Below are positions 14,001-27,337 of a DNA stretch of 64,000 nucleotides, piece by piece. How positions within the stretch are numbered: the stretch's first letter is position 1; each line of letters starts with the position of its first letter. Source of the DNA: Caprimulgus europaeus (taxonomy: Eukaryota > Chordata > Aves > Caprimulgiformes > Caprimulgidae). The stretch is taken from contig OU015525.1 of assembly GCA_907165065.1 (NCBI GenBank), positions 3,042,622 through 3,106,621 of the forward strand. Reading direction: 5' to 3'. A program made the translations under genes and the position numbers. The notes below the pieces were generated by a model that saw only the letters and a program-made list of their open reading frames with translations, had not been told where the DNA came from and ran no database searches.

Positions 14001-14401
14001 CTTTCTTCATATCTTATCTCTGTCAGCTTCATTTTGTAAAAAAAAAGGAACAGTAACACTGCTCTTGACTGGGAAGGGAAACTAAGCCAAAAAGAAGGAT
14101 GATTAGCATTCCTCTTAGCTGCATGCTTTATTTGGGAGACAGGCTCCAACTGTCAAAGAAATGCCTTTAAGGGTATATATTTTGCTGCTGGTGGCAGATT
14201 TTTCACCAGTGTGTGAATACCTGATGTCATCCTACTTATAGATTCCCACTGATTAACCCTTATTCTTTGGGTTAAAGGTCTGGATCTGCAGCCATGTGTA
14301 TTGGAAGACGTGTGTCAGCACATGTGCGTGTGCATGCGTGACCGCGAGACAGGCAGGGAAGGGCAGGGCCATGCACAGTTGAAATTGCATGCTTCCCTGG
14401 G

Positions 14402-14456
14402 TTCACAGAATGCCAGGGATTGGAAGGGACCTCAGAAGATCATCTAGTCCAATCAA
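14402..14456 (-). mobile_element. CR1 LINE 3' end fragment next to the TSR1 exon
   Basis: The reverse-complement CR1 tail is visible: TCACAGAATGCCAGGGATTG, GGAAGGGACCTCAGAAGATC and ATCTAGTCCAAT. Homology fades after about 14456. It sits about 140 bases past the TSR1 exon donor and in the same orientation as the gene. Confidence 0.75.
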
Positions 14457-14598
14457 TGGGTTTGTCACTCTGACACAACCCTTCAGCAGTTACGCTGAGC
14501 CTCTAGAGCATCCTTTGTTATTCATGGCCACGAGGCCGGGCTCCTCCTGAGAAGAGCGACCTGTTCACACCCGTGCAATGGAACATGCCTCCACTTAC

Positions 14599-14757
14599 TA
14601 TTGCATGCCTTCCTATTGCACAGCCGTCCTTCCTCCAAGACTCCCTCGCAGACAAGACCTTCGTTGGGAAGGGGCTTGCAGGTCCGCATGCGAGTCTGCA
14701 GACCTCCCCCGCAGTCCTTGGTGCAGTCACCCCAAGCCGACCACGGGTTCCAACCAC
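14599..14757 (-). CDS. ADGRB1: ADGRB1 exon encoding thrombospondin type-1 repeat 1
   Basis: This 159-nt exon is phase 1 at both ends. Spliced to the upstream exon it encodes residues 250-302. The translation begins [20 protein letters not shown] and continues with QTRMRTC and [16 protein letters not shown]. It shows the TSR layout: the W-x-x-W-x-x-W ladder (residues 252, 255, 258), six cysteines (261, 265, 276, 286, 296, 301), and the [12 protein letters not shown] stretch that also identifies mammalian BAI1 TSR1. On the minus strand the acceptor is ...TTTTACCCAG (plus 14758-14759 is the AG) and the donor is A|GTAAGT (14593-14598). TSR1 is part of the anti-angiogenic Vasculostatin fragments and binds phosphatidylserine and CD36 partners in mammals (family knowledge). 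The longer minus-strand frame through this region is a shadow in another phase. Confidence 0.95.
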
Positions 14758-17131
14758 CTGGGTAAAATCCAGAAAAGTTCCATCAGCTTTGGTGAAAGCC
14801 CAGCACCCAGGAAACTGAGGCAATGCTGGCCCAACAGACCCTACAATGTACCCATTGCCAAGCCCCAAAATTGGGATGTCTTTGAATGTGGTGAGGGTAG
14901 ACACCACAGAGTAGCCCAGAAAGTCAAGAGATAGGAGGGGAAGGGAGAAACATTGTCTTTTCATTGACTTTTCTTCAACTGCTTCCTATCTCTAAACAGG
15001 GACTTTGGTGTTCTGGAAACCCCGCTTCGTTTCTAACTAGTCCAGCTCTTGATGTGCTTGCTGCAGTAAAGAGGTCCCCTCCTCTGAGAATACCCTCTTC
15101 TGTTGGCTTCTAACCTCAGAAGGCACTTGCAAAACACACTTCAAGATACACATCCAGCATCAGTGAGGTTGTCTCTTCTCCCTCTTCCACAACACAAGCA
15201 TACATGCCTATGTGCAGACAACACAAGGGATCTGGGAGGGGATGAGGTCCTACCACCCACTCCCCCCAAAAAGGACACTCCTTTTCCCCACACTTCAGAT
15301 ACCAACAGAAACAGAAGGCAGTGTGCTCTAAAAGACAGCTTTGGTGGCAGACTTATATTTCTCCCCACCACCCTTGCAGCACCCATGAAGAGTAATCTGG
15401 AAGCCCCATAAGGCTTCCCTTCCCAGTCATGCTTAGTGTTGGTGTCAGCAACATTCAGCTTTCCCCGTAGTACCACCAGCTACAGCCCTGCGAGCTTATG
15501 GAGCCAGCAAGACACTTGCTGCAGGGATGATCCTGCCACTTGCAGAAGAGAAATGCTGAGCCTCTGCAGTCTTCTCCACCCTGTGTTTTTTCAGCTTGCT
15601 GACAAGAACAACTGCTCCTGGTGGGATATCCATAAATGTCAATGGCAAGACAGACCATGAAGTCCATCTGTATCTGGCTTGCCTTCCACAGCCCAAAGCC
15701 TTGCAGGAGGATGCCTGCAGGGAGCACAGCAAGGCTGGGATTAATGTTGTAAAAAGACAGCAGGAGATCATCCAGGCCCTTCAAGTGATGGAAAAGCTGT
15801 CACATCCCTCAGTGGTCAGTTCACTCCTCATCAGCCATATGCAGCAAGCTAAAATCTGCTCTGTAGTAGGCCTCTGCTTCTAACAGCTAGTAACTGCTTC
15901 TGATCCATCGTTTGCCCATCTCATGGGGAGGAGCAGAAGTGGTCCTTCATCCCAGAGCTAGCCACTCTCAGATGGCTTCTTTTCCTGCTGTGTATTCTCT
16001 CATTACCCAAAGCTATCTTTGGAGATGTTTCAGGTCCAAGAAATTCAGCTATATGTACCATGTTCAGGCACAGATTAAGATAATGAGATGAAGATGTAGT
16101 TTTTTGAAAAGAGGAAACATTGGGGGAAAACCAAATGCTGCTCTTTAAAATAAAAATGAAAAAAAGCCCCTTTTTCTCACCAACAGTCAGAGATATCAGA
16201 GATGCATATGTTTCATTTCAGCTGACCCAGCTTCCTTGTGTTGCTATTTATGAGCAATGGACATCAGGGCTGTCCCCTGAGCTGTGGCCTCCACTACTCC
16301 CTACACACCCGAGGCAGAGCACTAGACCTGTCTGGAAAAATGAGGGTCCTCAACAGCCCAGTTAGGTGCCATGTCAGAATATGGGGACATTACCAGCACC
16401 CTGTTGCATAGAGATGGTAGATACTCATCCACCTCTGCAGTATAAAGCTGTGGAATTCTGTTCCTCCTCCCAAAACAGGGATCGTTTACTACCACCAATC
16501 TAGCAGGTCTCTAACATCTTCTCCCAAGATAATGTGACAATAAACACATGCTCAGCATCTTGCACACTGCTGAATCCAGTGGAAGCTGCTTAGATACTTA
16601 ATAGTGATAATAACATGGGAAAGTAGAGGAGGATGGAAACGCAGGCTAGTGAAGCTGCCAGCAAGGTGCTCAGAGATCTGGCAGCAGCATGGAGGATGGA
16701 GTTGTTGTTGGCACACAATAAATATTTGACCCTGAAGAAGACTATCTTTTACTTGAAAGTCACTTTCCTTGCTGGTTCTTTTCCTAAATAGCACAAGGAC
16801 ACAGGCTTGTCTTCTCTGTTTCCTAATGGGAGACAGATTGTGTTTCAGTTACAAAAGATGCCATTGGCATAATGGCAGGTATCCTGATGTCTTACTTGAG
16901 CTGATCAATAGAATATCTGTAACCAGACACATTTAAGAGCTAATCAACACTTTGCTTGCCCTTTTAAGGATGTCTCTTTTTTTACTCTCATTCCCTTGCA
17001 ACTTAGAAGTGAGGCTGGGGAAGGGAGAAAGCAGCTCCATACAATCCTTGGCTAGGCTTGTGATTTATTTGCTCAGGATGTTTTTTTGAGTAAATATGCA
17101 AAATTGCTCCAGCATCTTATAAGTTCATTTT

Positions 17132-17731
17132 ATCACAGAATCACAGAATGTTGGGGATTGGAAGGGACCTCGAAAGATCATCCAGTCCAATCCCCCTGCT
17201 GGAGCAGGAACACCTAGATGAGTTCACACAGGAAGGCATCCAGGCGGGTCTTGAATGTCTCCAGAGAAGGAGACTCCACAACCTCCCTGGGCAGCCTGTC
17301 CCAGTGCTCTGTCACCCTCACAGTAAAGAAGTTCTTTCTCAAATTTAAGTGGAACCTCCTGTGTTCCAGCTCACACCCATTGCCCCTTGTCCTGTCATTG
17401 GACATCACTGTGAAGAGCCTGGCTCCATCCACCTGACACTCACCCTTCAAATATTTATAAACATTAATGAGGTCCCCTCTCAGCCTCCTCTTCTCCAAGC
17501 TAAAGAGCCCCAGCTCCCTCAGCCTTTCCTCATAAGGGAGATGCTCCACTCCCTTCATCATCTTGGTGGCTCTGTGCTGGACTCTCTCAAGCAGTTCCCT
17601 GTCCTTCTTGAATTGTGGGGCCCAGAACTGGACACAATATTCCAGATGTGGCCTCACCAGGGCAGAGTAGAGGGGAAGGAGAACCTCTCTCGACCTACTA
17701 ACCACAGCCCTTCTAATGCACCCCAGGATGT
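17132..17731 (-). mobile_element. CR1 LINE 3' fragment with open ORF2 C-terminus
   Basis: On the minus strand this 600-bp copy keeps an open CR1 ORF2 C-terminal frame. Recognisable pieces are [60 protein letters not shown] and [20 protein letters not shown]. It ends in the CR1 3' tail read as TTCTGTGATTCTGTGATA. The frame continues past the CR1 boundary into unrelated sequence up to 17957. It is 5'-truncated and therefore not able to move by itself. Confidence 0.95.
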
Positions 17732-20204
17732 TTATATTGTATTTGTAAGTAAAATACAGACTCGTGACCCGAACTGATTGCCTGTCATGGTGTCCCCAGT
17801 TTGATGATGTGTTATTTAAACAGTGTATTTCAGGATATAACCTATTATGATGACATGAAACCCCTAAAAATATATAGAAATAGATGCTGCCTGGTCTCAC
17901 TACAGTAAAGAGTAGGGGATAGTGTAAGTTCCAGTTCCAGCTCCATTTCAGCAGCAATGGGAGAACCAGTCAAAATAAGATGAAAACCATCATGATCTCA
18001 AACCCTTAAGTGGAATGAGATTTCTTTATGAGGTTGTGCACAGATAACTTACTTCCTTTCTTTATTCCTCAGATTTCATCCCATTTGTGAGTACTAAAGA
18101 AAAGCTGGTGTAGAAGTACCAGAGCACTTATTAAATCAACACAGGCATTTATAGGCAAGACAAAGGTATTCCCCATTTTATGGAGTAGTCCTTTTTATCA
18201 TCAGGTTGTCCCATGGTCCTGACAAATGAAATACTGCATGTTATTTATCCTTTTTATTGGCTGTCAGATAAGCCTTTTGAAATCTCCCATCTTTTCCTGG
18301 GTCTAGTCATTTGCTGTTTCAAGTGATTTGTCTTTTTTAGTGGTGCTGTAAACAAGTGGTTAAGGGCTTGTTTTATGAAGTCATACCCATCCTATCTTTG
18401 AGTAGGGGGGAAAATTGCTGTGCCATGAGTGAAACACTTGGCTCTTCTGCCCACTACCTGAAAGTATCTGGCTGGTGGAAAGGAGTGGCTGGACAATGAC
18501 AAGTGAATGAGTTACCATGGCTGTGGAAGGAGCAGCTGAGCTGTGGTGACAGACAGATGTTTTTAGTCCAGTGCAGATACTGCAGGAGAGACACGAGTGG
18601 GATTTGGCACTGCAGTGGCTGCACACATGCTCCATCACTCAGTTCATCAGGAGTGACTTGTTGCTGTAACCAGGGAACAGACCCTCATAAACCCCACATC
18701 TTCCAAGAAATGTTCATCCCCACGTGTCTGCTGCACAATTCCTTGCTCTGTCCCTTCTTATATTTCAAACATGAGGTTGGAGGAGACTTTGCTGATTCCA
18801 GGAACCAAATAACTCATGCAAAATACAATGCAGAATCCTACTGAAGCTGATGGGACCCTTTGCATACAGTCCCTTTGGTCCCTGGAGTCCTGTTTCATCA
18901 TCTCTTGACAAACTGCTGCACCCTGCTGATCGATGCGGGTTGAGTTGCCATCTGTCCTTAATCGAGAAATAATGAGTCTGCTGCCATTGCTTTATGAAGG
19001 ATTTTGCTTTTCAAAGTCACTGACTCCTGTGAAGGTCACATACCCAACCCATCTCCAGTTGGCAAAATTTTGCTCAGCTACAGCCTTGCAGAACTTCAGA
19101 CCTTTCTCACTTTAATCTTTATTCCCTTTAACTGGAGTAGCTGTGGTTCACACCTTCAGAGGAGCCCATCACAACCAACAGCTTCAATCACATATAGCAA
19201 GGTTTGGTTTGTATATTTTATTTTTTGAGAATGAATCCTAGCTCCTAGCATGATTTTTGCAAAGGTGAGAGCTGCACATGAGGCTGCTGCTCATGGGACT
19301 CTTTTGAGTGCCAGGGAGACTGTCATTCAGGGAGGCTTTTAATTCAGTTTCTAAAGGGCTTTTTGATCCTCTCCAGTCAGTTCTTATCATGATCACGTAC
19401 TAAAACAAATTACTTTTCACACTAGACTGGCCCAATGCATTCTAATTCTCCACAGTTAAATGGAGAAAATTTCAAGATGGTCAGAATCAACTGGCAAGCT
19501 CATATTTGTCATTTCTTGTTCTGAATCTTAAGCAGAGATGCCAAAAGAATGGGTCTTTCCTACTACAAATTAACTGAAAGAGCTCCACTTAGACTCCTCG
19601 ACCAAACACCCTTGATCTTTGGAAAGATTTGCATCCTGATCCGGAGTTTATCTTTGCAGCTGACAGCTGCGATGTGTCTCAGATGCCAGTCAATCATGCC
19701 TTTTAATTTAACAGCAATGCCTTAAATTAGATGACAGTGACAACAGCAAAAAAAACCTAAGGAATCAACAGAAAACAATCAATAGAACACAGCAAAAGGG
19801 TCTTTGCTGACACACTACATCCATCTCCGATTTTGTTCTTTTGGATTTAGCCTCCCACTGACCCCAGCTGCAGACACTTCTTGTTGGCAGCTCTCTCAAA
19901 CTCATCAGGCCAGGACATCTTGTGTCTGAAAAAACATGCTGAGACTACATAAAGCCACCACAGTTCTGTGTGCAACTAGTGGAAATGTTTGTAGGGGACC
20001 TTGTAGCATAGTATCTGAGGGCTTGAGAATCATCAGCAATTCACAAATGAGTGAAAAAAAATGTTATTTCTTATGCAAATAGGGGGAAGGATGCTAAAAG
20101 GAGATTAAGCACAAGATTGTTTTACACCATCTGAAAGTAGCATTTGTTATACAACAGGCTAAGCGAGAGAGCTGCTCCACAGGGTTTTATCACTCTCCTT
20201 TCTT

Positions 20205-20285
20205 ACTGTGCTGGGAAAGAGCAAGGCCAGAAGGGACTATTTTAAAGACAGCCTTCTATTACACAAAGCAGTGATCTTTCCCTGG
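20205..20285 (-). mobile_element. Possible ancient CR1-like 3' end remnant
   Basis: AAGGCCAGAAGGGACTATTT resembles the conserved AAGGCCAGAAGGGACCATT stretch of old sauropsid CR1 families, followed by a weak match to their CTGACCTCCTGTATAACACA segment. It is strongly diverged and could be chance. Confidence 0.3.
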
Positions 20286-21060
20286 AGAGTCATGCATTCA
20301 GTTTGCTACTTCTGTGGAAGAAAGGAAAAAAAAAAAAACAATCAAGAAGATGTTCCTTCCTCATGATATGAAGTGATGAAAGCCTATGGCAACACGAGTG
20401 AGTTGCTCCAGTGGTTCATTCTCTGCCCTTTCAAAAATAAATCCCATATAAGACTTTGCTGTTTTGCAGATTGTGCACACTAAGATGAGAAATAACCCCC
20501 CAAATTCCCTAAAAACCAAAAATTATTAATTCCAGCTCTTCTCTACAACCTTCCTCTTTCAGATGCAAAAGCTTTTGATGAATGATGAGTGAACACGTCA
20601 CTCCCATTACTGATCTAGTGAGAAACAAAATTAAAAAGCTGGGGGTAAATACCCTCTTCTGCCCACTGTCCATACTGTGTGTCATGAGCTCCATTAGGTT
20701 ATCTGGCTAACAAAAAAATTAATTAAACACAAAGATCCAAAGAGGATCAAAGAAACATGACAGGCAGAAACATCTTGGTAACCTACTGAGTTAAAATGGA
20801 CCATGCACAAGGAGTACCCTCCATGGAGACAGAAACCCACTATTGTGACTCATCATGAAAGACACTCTTGGGAATGTCATGCAAACCAAGAGGGTCCCTT
20901 ACCTAAAAGGCTAGAGGACTTACTGTCCTATGGAGAACAGAGGATTTGGGGATGAGAGTTTGGGGATTGCACAAAACTTTTCATGGGATTCTCAGTGTTT
21001 TGGAGAAGGGAAGGCTGATTTGTGTACAAACCACTAGCAAACTTCAAGCTAGAGTAGCCA

Positions 21061-21650
21061 CGTCATGGTTTAACCCAGCAGGTCACTAAATACCACTCAG
21101 CCGCTCGCTCATCCTCCCCCGGCCCCAGGGGATGGGAGAGAATTGTAGGGGTAAGGATGAGGAGACTCAAAGGTTGAGATGAAAACAATGTAATAGTTTA
21201 AATAAAACTAAATAATAATAGTAACCAAATAATAATAGTAATTGTAGAATATACAAATGAGTGATACAGTGCAATTGCTCACCACCCACTGACCAAGGCT
21301 CAGCTCGTTCCCTGCTAGTGATCCCAGAGGAGGAAAGAGATCCTGAAACCACAATCCCATAAGAGGAAAAGCCACGCTTTCTGACTAACCCTCATATATA
21401 TACTGAACATGATATTATATTATATTATATGAAATATCCTATTGACCAGTTTGGGTCCATTGCTCTCGCTATGCCCTATCCAGCTTGCACAAGTCCTTCT
21501 ATCTAGTCCCACACTAGCAAAACATGAGAAGTTGCAAACTCCTTGACTTCTTAGCAACAACTGAAAACATCAGTATATTATCAATATTATTCTCATACCA
21601 AATCCCACACTCTGAAAGAAATTAAATCCATCTGAGCTAAAACCAGGACA
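21061..21650 (-). mobile_element. Solo LTR of an ERVL-type avian endogenous retrovirus
   Basis: Read on the minus strand the 590-bp element starts TGTCCTGGTTTTAGCTCAGA and ends near GGGTTAAACCATGACG. It is flanked by a 5-bp target duplication, AGCCA, at 21056-21060 and 21651-21655; five bases is the ERVL length. No internal gag/pol sequence is attached, so it is a solo LTR. It contains TA/TTA simple repeats (about 21412-21430 and 21210-21240). Confidence 0.9.
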
Positions 21651-23380
21651 AGCCAGCAAGTAGAATAAGGGAGACTCAAGACAGGGGCATTTATCTGTAC
21701 AGGATCATCCTGCTCTGTGCTGTGTATGTGTTTACTTCTGACAAACTATATTAACAACAGCCATAACCATGCATTACAACTCTCCTCCATGGAAAAGAGA
21801 AGGGTAAGGATGAGAAAAAGATGAAGATGCAATAAAAGTTCATGAGTGACCAGAGCAAGGTAAGCAGGGAGTGGCTGCTCATCGTCTTTTACACTATTGT
21901 AATTGAGGGTTGTCAAATGAAACTAGCAGGACACAGGTGCAAAACCAATGAAGGACATAATTCACCGCCACAGAGCACTGTCAAATTGTGCAATGTTTGT
22001 CACAGTATGAAAAGGTACCAAAGTTTCTATGAATACAAAAAGTAGCTAGGGAAATGCATGAAAGCAAAATCCACCACATGTTATTAGATACAAAACCAGC
22101 AGCTCTTGCTCAGAAGGTCCCTTGGCTACAAGTTGCTGAAGGCAGGAAAGATGCTCTATGCTTGTCCATTCTATGTTGTCCCTTGGCAAATGAGAGAATA
22201 TTGGGCCAAAAGACCCTTGATCTGGCCAACAAAATGATTTCTATTGTTTTCCCAGTTGCTTGACCTCTTCTTACCTTAAATTTATTACTATGATTCCCTT
22301 TTATGGAGTTGTTCTCAGAGCTCAGACAGCTCAAGGTCAAGCCAGCATTCTCCACCACCATCCAAAAAGCTGCTCAGATCACTCACTTCTGGGTGCCCAA
22401 ATAAGTGATGTGATTTTTCACAGCTGTTGAGTGGCCAAAGCTGTCATTGATTTCACAAGTGAATCACATTTTTTAAAAAAAATTAACATTCACAAGGTAA
22501 TGAAGGTAACGAGGCCCAATTTGGACAAACATTTAGGATCAGCTTCAATCTCCCCCTGCTCTGCAAATCACTTAAGAAGGTGGAGATGAGGCCACGGTGC
22601 TCAGCTTTCAAGGAAACCCAGCATAAAGCTGTGCTTATTACATGTATCACTGCAAATAAAACAGTAGGGATAAAGAGAGATTATTTATGTGGAAATAGTG
22701 GGGGAAGTGGGCAGGGAAATGAGAAAGATAATGTTTAGTCTGGAGCAGGAGATCAAATAAGAGTGTGGAAAAGTCTTCCCCTAAGAAAGCCATAGAGGCC
22801 TAATCACTTAACTTTTTTCAAAGCAGAACAGGCAAAATATCAGAGAACAGACTTCTGAAGAAAAATCCAGCATGCACCACCTGAGAGGAATGAAATGCTT
22901 TCCCTCCCTGAACCTCTCTGATACTGAATGAATCACACCAGACCTGAGTTCACACACAATTTGCTTATTCAAGTTATTGCAGATCTTGGTGCAAAGCACA
23001 GAGGGGACGGATTAGCACAGACACATGAGTGCCTCTGTACGGTGATAATTATTTGAACACATTAAAAACTAACTGTGTAGCCCAAGTTGGTTGAAACCTT
23101 TCCTCATATGAGTATCACTGTCTTCATAAAAGCTTGTTCAGAAGGGAAATCAAAGAAGAATATTTATGAAATTTCCTTTCATGTTCCATCTGCCCTGGCT
23201 TGAAGGGCCTCAGTTTCACGAAAGGTGTTTTCACCTTTAAAAAGGTATAAAGCACTTGCAGAAGACTGCATAAACCCATAAATGCAGTGACATGTTTTAA
23301 CATCCAGAGCTTTGCAAAGCCCTATGCAATTTCAGCTTGTTCCTTGACCAGTATTTCCAGCTGAAGGATTTCTATGGTCC

Positions 23381-23997
23381 TGTCCTTGTTTTGCTAGGAT
23401 AGATTTAATTTTCTTCTTGGTAGTTAGAATAGCTGTGTTTTAGTTTCAGTGTAAGACTTGTTATGAGAAGAATGTTGATAACAGTACTGATGTTATCAGT
23501 TGCTGCTGGAGCTCAAGGCCACCGTATTGGGCTGGTTCACAGCTGCATTAGGACCGGGAGGGAGAAGTGCAGTGAATATCAAGTCCCCAAACTGGCATTT
23601 GGATGTGCCAATGGAATATTCCAGATTATATCCTGTCATGTCAGTATATTAACTGGGGCTGACTGGAAAGTGGGGGGATTCTCTTGGGGATTGCTTGGGC
23701 TCTCGCTCTTCCAGTTTCAGTTTCAGGACTCTCTCTGAGCCGGGATCGCTGGCTGGCACAGGCTGGGCATCAGTCAGTGGGTGGTGAGCAATTGCACTGG
23801 GCATCACTCAGTTGTACATTCTGTTATTACTGTTGTTATCATTATATTTTAATTAGTAAATAGTTTTTATCTCAACTCGTGAGTTTCCTTGCCTTTTTCC
23901 TTCCAATTCTCTCCCGTATTCCCTGGGTGAGGTGGGGAGGGTAAGAGAGCAGGTTGTGTTTGGCTGCAAACTACAAGGGTGAAGCCAAACCACCACA
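23381..23997 (+). mobile_element. Solo LTR, ERVL-type, same family
   Basis: The 617-bp element starts TGTCCTTGTTTTGCTAGGAT, contains TTATGAGAAGAATGTTGATA, GGATGTGCCAATGGAATATT and GTGAGCAATTGCACTGGGCA, and ends GCCAAACCACCACA. The flanking pentamers GGTCC and GATCC differ at one base, consistent with an old 5-bp target duplication. No internal viral sequence is next to it. Confidence 0.9.
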
Positions 23998-26900
23998 GAT
24001 CCCCAAGACTGCAGTTTCTCAATCCTCCACAAGCTGTGAGATATTTCTCTTAACAAGAGCAGGACTGTGCTATTATTGCATCTGCAAGATAAACTAGGGA
24101 GGGGCTAAAAAGATTAAAGACTTGGCTTCAGTATCACAGGCCACCTGCTGTACAGCACAGACAGAAGTTACTTTTTCTTAAGGTAAGCATTTTACAGGAG
24201 GACATAGAGTAAATCACCCAGGAGGACAATCCAGGAGTCAGGTGTCTCCCACTCAGAGCAGTTTTGCCAAGTAGATGCTGCTCTGCAGACACTATTCGTG
24301 GCTCACAGCACTCCTGGCTCCACTAACTGCTCCCAAGACAGAGCCAGAAATGCGAACTCCAGCACAACGCTGAGGCAGCCGCCTTGGCAGTTATTAAACC
24401 AAATATTTAATGACATTTTGATACACACAGCCAAACCCTCTTCACACAGAAATGTCAGTAATAAGGATTTTGCTTGGAGGGGGAACAGAGGCGGTTGAAA
24501 ACCACATGAAAGCGCTCGGTGTGTGTGCATCTCTGAGGAAAGCTGGCGAACAAGCGAGTTGTCAGCAGACATTTCTCCCTTTGGTGTCCTCTCCTTCGCA
24601 GAGCTGTCGGTTACACTCATCCTGCAGTGGGAAGATGCTAATCTTGGCTGCCTTGCTGGGCAGAGGCTGCTTTAACCAGCTCATCCTTTGACATGTTGTT
24701 AGTGTTTTTCATTGCAGAAAGGAGCAGGCTTTAAGCTTGTCTCTGTGTTGTAGTTTCTATCTCTGTCTCTTATTAAGTCCCCTCGTTAAGATGGGGATAG
24801 ACAGAATGGTCATGTCATGTACCACTTGGGCAAGGTGAGTGAAAAAATCTGAGGGGCTTAAATGCTGATGTGTGTCTAAGGGGTTAGGAAGTAGAGCAGA
24901 GGAGCAAGCCAAAGCTGGGAGTTGATAAGGGCTGCATGCCCAGGGAGCTCAGGAGGTCATTTAGTTGAGAAAAGATACCCAGCAGTGTCCAAAGACAGTT
25001 AAAACAGTCCTTGGGAGAGATGTTATCTGAACTGGATTGCTTGGGACCAGAAATTGCATTGTACTGAGATCCTTTATTGGGTTGACCACTCCCATCAGAA
25101 TCAGGAATGACATTATGGATTAATGCCCAGGGCCAGTCTGAGCGTGGTAAGGTCCAGTCCCAGCCTCGACAATAGTGGGAGGAAATAACATAGAGCTTGA
25201 GGTTTCCAGAGTAAGTGATGGGGTTCCTGCACCAGGACAAGTCATGAAGATGAGGAATAAATTTCTCTGCCTTTTACCCTCATCTGCCAGTCCCTGTTCT
25301 CCCAAGGGAGCAAAACAGAACTACAAAATAGTCAGGAAAATGCAACATCTTCCTCTTTTTCAGAGATTTGTAGTCTTTGTTTAGACCATGGTGGGAAAAG
25401 GAGGAAACTTTCCCCTCCTGAACGTGCTGTTCCCAAAGGTGCTTAAAAAAAAAGAAAAAAAAAAAAAATCTTTAAAGGCATTCATTACCTGTAGGATGGA
25501 AAAAATCAGATTAAATTGAAACCCTGAAATTTTTACTAGGTGATGCCTTGGCATGGGCAGAGTTTGCTCTGAGTTTGTGTATGGTTGGTAAATATTAGCA
25601 GTATGTGCACATAATTTAGAGGCATCATGTAACATACAAGGCCAAATCTTTCCCTGTATACAATCGTGAACTGCAGAGAAACACAAGCTTTCACCTCCAC
25701 ACAGGTCTCTGAAGGCCCTCTGAGGTATGCTATGAGCCTCTGAAACATCCCTTGCTAGTAACTTTACACAAAATGTATTGCTCTCTTCTCTGAGATACCA
25801 ATTACAGGTGCTTGTCTGGTAGGAGGTCAGGTCCTTGGCATCAAAAATATTGAAGTCAGCCATGAAGTCTTTCATTTATTGGTCTTTGCAGTGTCTCTTC
25901 AATTTATTTGATGCTGAACAGTCAGTATTGCCATTCTACTTGCTCTCAGTCTGTGCTCTTCTGGCCATCAATGGAGCACAACTGGTTGCTCAAATTAGTT
26001 GGAGCTTTTTGGAAATGAAAGAACTTTTGAATCTGCCAGTGTGTAAGGTAGGGAACAGAAACCTGAGGTATGAACTGATCCACCTTGGGAATCTTGGCTG
26101 CAGATGACTGAAGGGGAGTTATTAATAGCAAAAACCTGCAGCCATTGATAATGGTTTCATCAGTGTGTCCCATAGGCAACTGGGCCCACCATGTACAGTC
26201 CAAGGAGAAGGTGGAGATATGTTCAAGCTGTTGGAAGCACCCAAATCAAAAGCTGCCACTAGATTACTTCATGATGGTTTAAAGAGCCAGCAGCAGCAGT
26301 TCTGCATCTGGGATAATGACCACATGGTATTCAGCATGCCTTGCACCAAGGGCAAGAAATCAATATCATCAACCTTGATCAACATTATAATTAAGAGGTT
26401 AATATTGATCTTTTGGCATTGATGCTAAGATGTGGTGGGTGCATTGAGTTATTAGCATTGTTGCTGGCAATCTGAAGTTGGGACACTATAAAACAGACTG
26501 CAGGCACAGCAATTCACTTACAAATCCCTTGGAGACACTGGATTATAATGATTAAAGCAATTCTCAGGCTGATTCATAAACAACTGTTCCCAAAGTCATC
26601 ACCTTTTCTATCAATGGTGAAAGGGGATTACTCACACGTCTGTTATGTCCCTTCAAAGTCCCAGGGTGACACAAGGAAATGCAACTCCATCTGGTCCTGC
26701 AGACAGCAGACTTGAGGTCTTATACTGTGGGGTTTTTTTTATCCTGAAAACTAAGTAGAAGTTCTTGATTCTTTATAATGGATTGATGCAGAATGGCCTC
26801 TGTGGCCATGTTACCTTGATGTACAGGTGAGATCTCCCTCTGATTTCTCCTGTTCTGACTGCTAAAAGAAAACCTTTTCCTTAATGAACATCTGAAGCGT

Positions 26901-27239
26901 CTTCATGAGCATTTTTTAACCCTGAGTCTGCTGAGCCAGACTCTAATACCCATAATATTCAGCCAACACCATCAGTCCTGCTTAAGAAAAGAATGGTATG
27001 GTATTGAGAGATTATATAACACAGACAATGAGGAGATGCTGTGAAGGCTCAGCATTTATCCAGGCATTTGTAAATTATTTTTTTCTGTTATTCATATTTA
27101 TCATTTATCTTCCAGCAGTGTTAAAAGGCCTTGAGTAAGATGACAGTCATCCTGGGATTGGAGGAAAACCATCCATAAACAGTCCTTGATTCTAAGAGCT
27201 TGTGTTAGACAGTGCCTAAATACTGCTGTGGTTGGTACT

Positions 27240-27337
27240 TGTCCCAGTTTTTGCTAGGATAGAGTTAATTTTCTCCTTAGTAGCTAGAATAGTGTTGTGT
27301 TTTAGTTTAGGTGTGTGATTTGTTATGAGAAGAATGT
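27240..27337 (+). mobile_element. Truncated LTR (5' 98 bp only), same family
   Basis: TGTCCCAGTTTTTGCTAGGA, GAGTTAATTTTCTCCTTAGT and TTGTTATGAGAAGAATGT match the first ~100 bases of the LTR family. The match then stops abruptly at GAAACCACC, indicating deletion of the rest. Confidence 0.85.

Larger units (their letters stand above)
5625..14598 (-). other. ADGRB1: ADGRB1 intron between TSR1 and linker exons (9.0 kb)
   Basis: The boundaries are GT (donor GTAAGT, 14593-14598) and AG (5625-5626) on the minus strand. The intron joins phase-1 ends and carries CR1 fragments at 7451-7950, 11003-11087 and 14402-14456, a GGAT/GAAA simple repeat near 8178-8236, and T- and A-rich tracts near 11907 and 13486. 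I saw no coding exon in the rest. Confidence 0.8.

Noticed and set aside
14518..14964. 148-codon minus-strand frame over the TSR1 exon
   Set aside because: It is the wrong phase: the true TSR1 reading is in another frame bounded by splice sites at 14757 and 14599.
25381..25875. 164-codon open frame on the minus strand
   Set aside because: It is in gene orientation but does not match any BAI1 segment, has no flanking splice sites in a fitting phase, and ends in a poly-phenylalanine low-complexity stretch.
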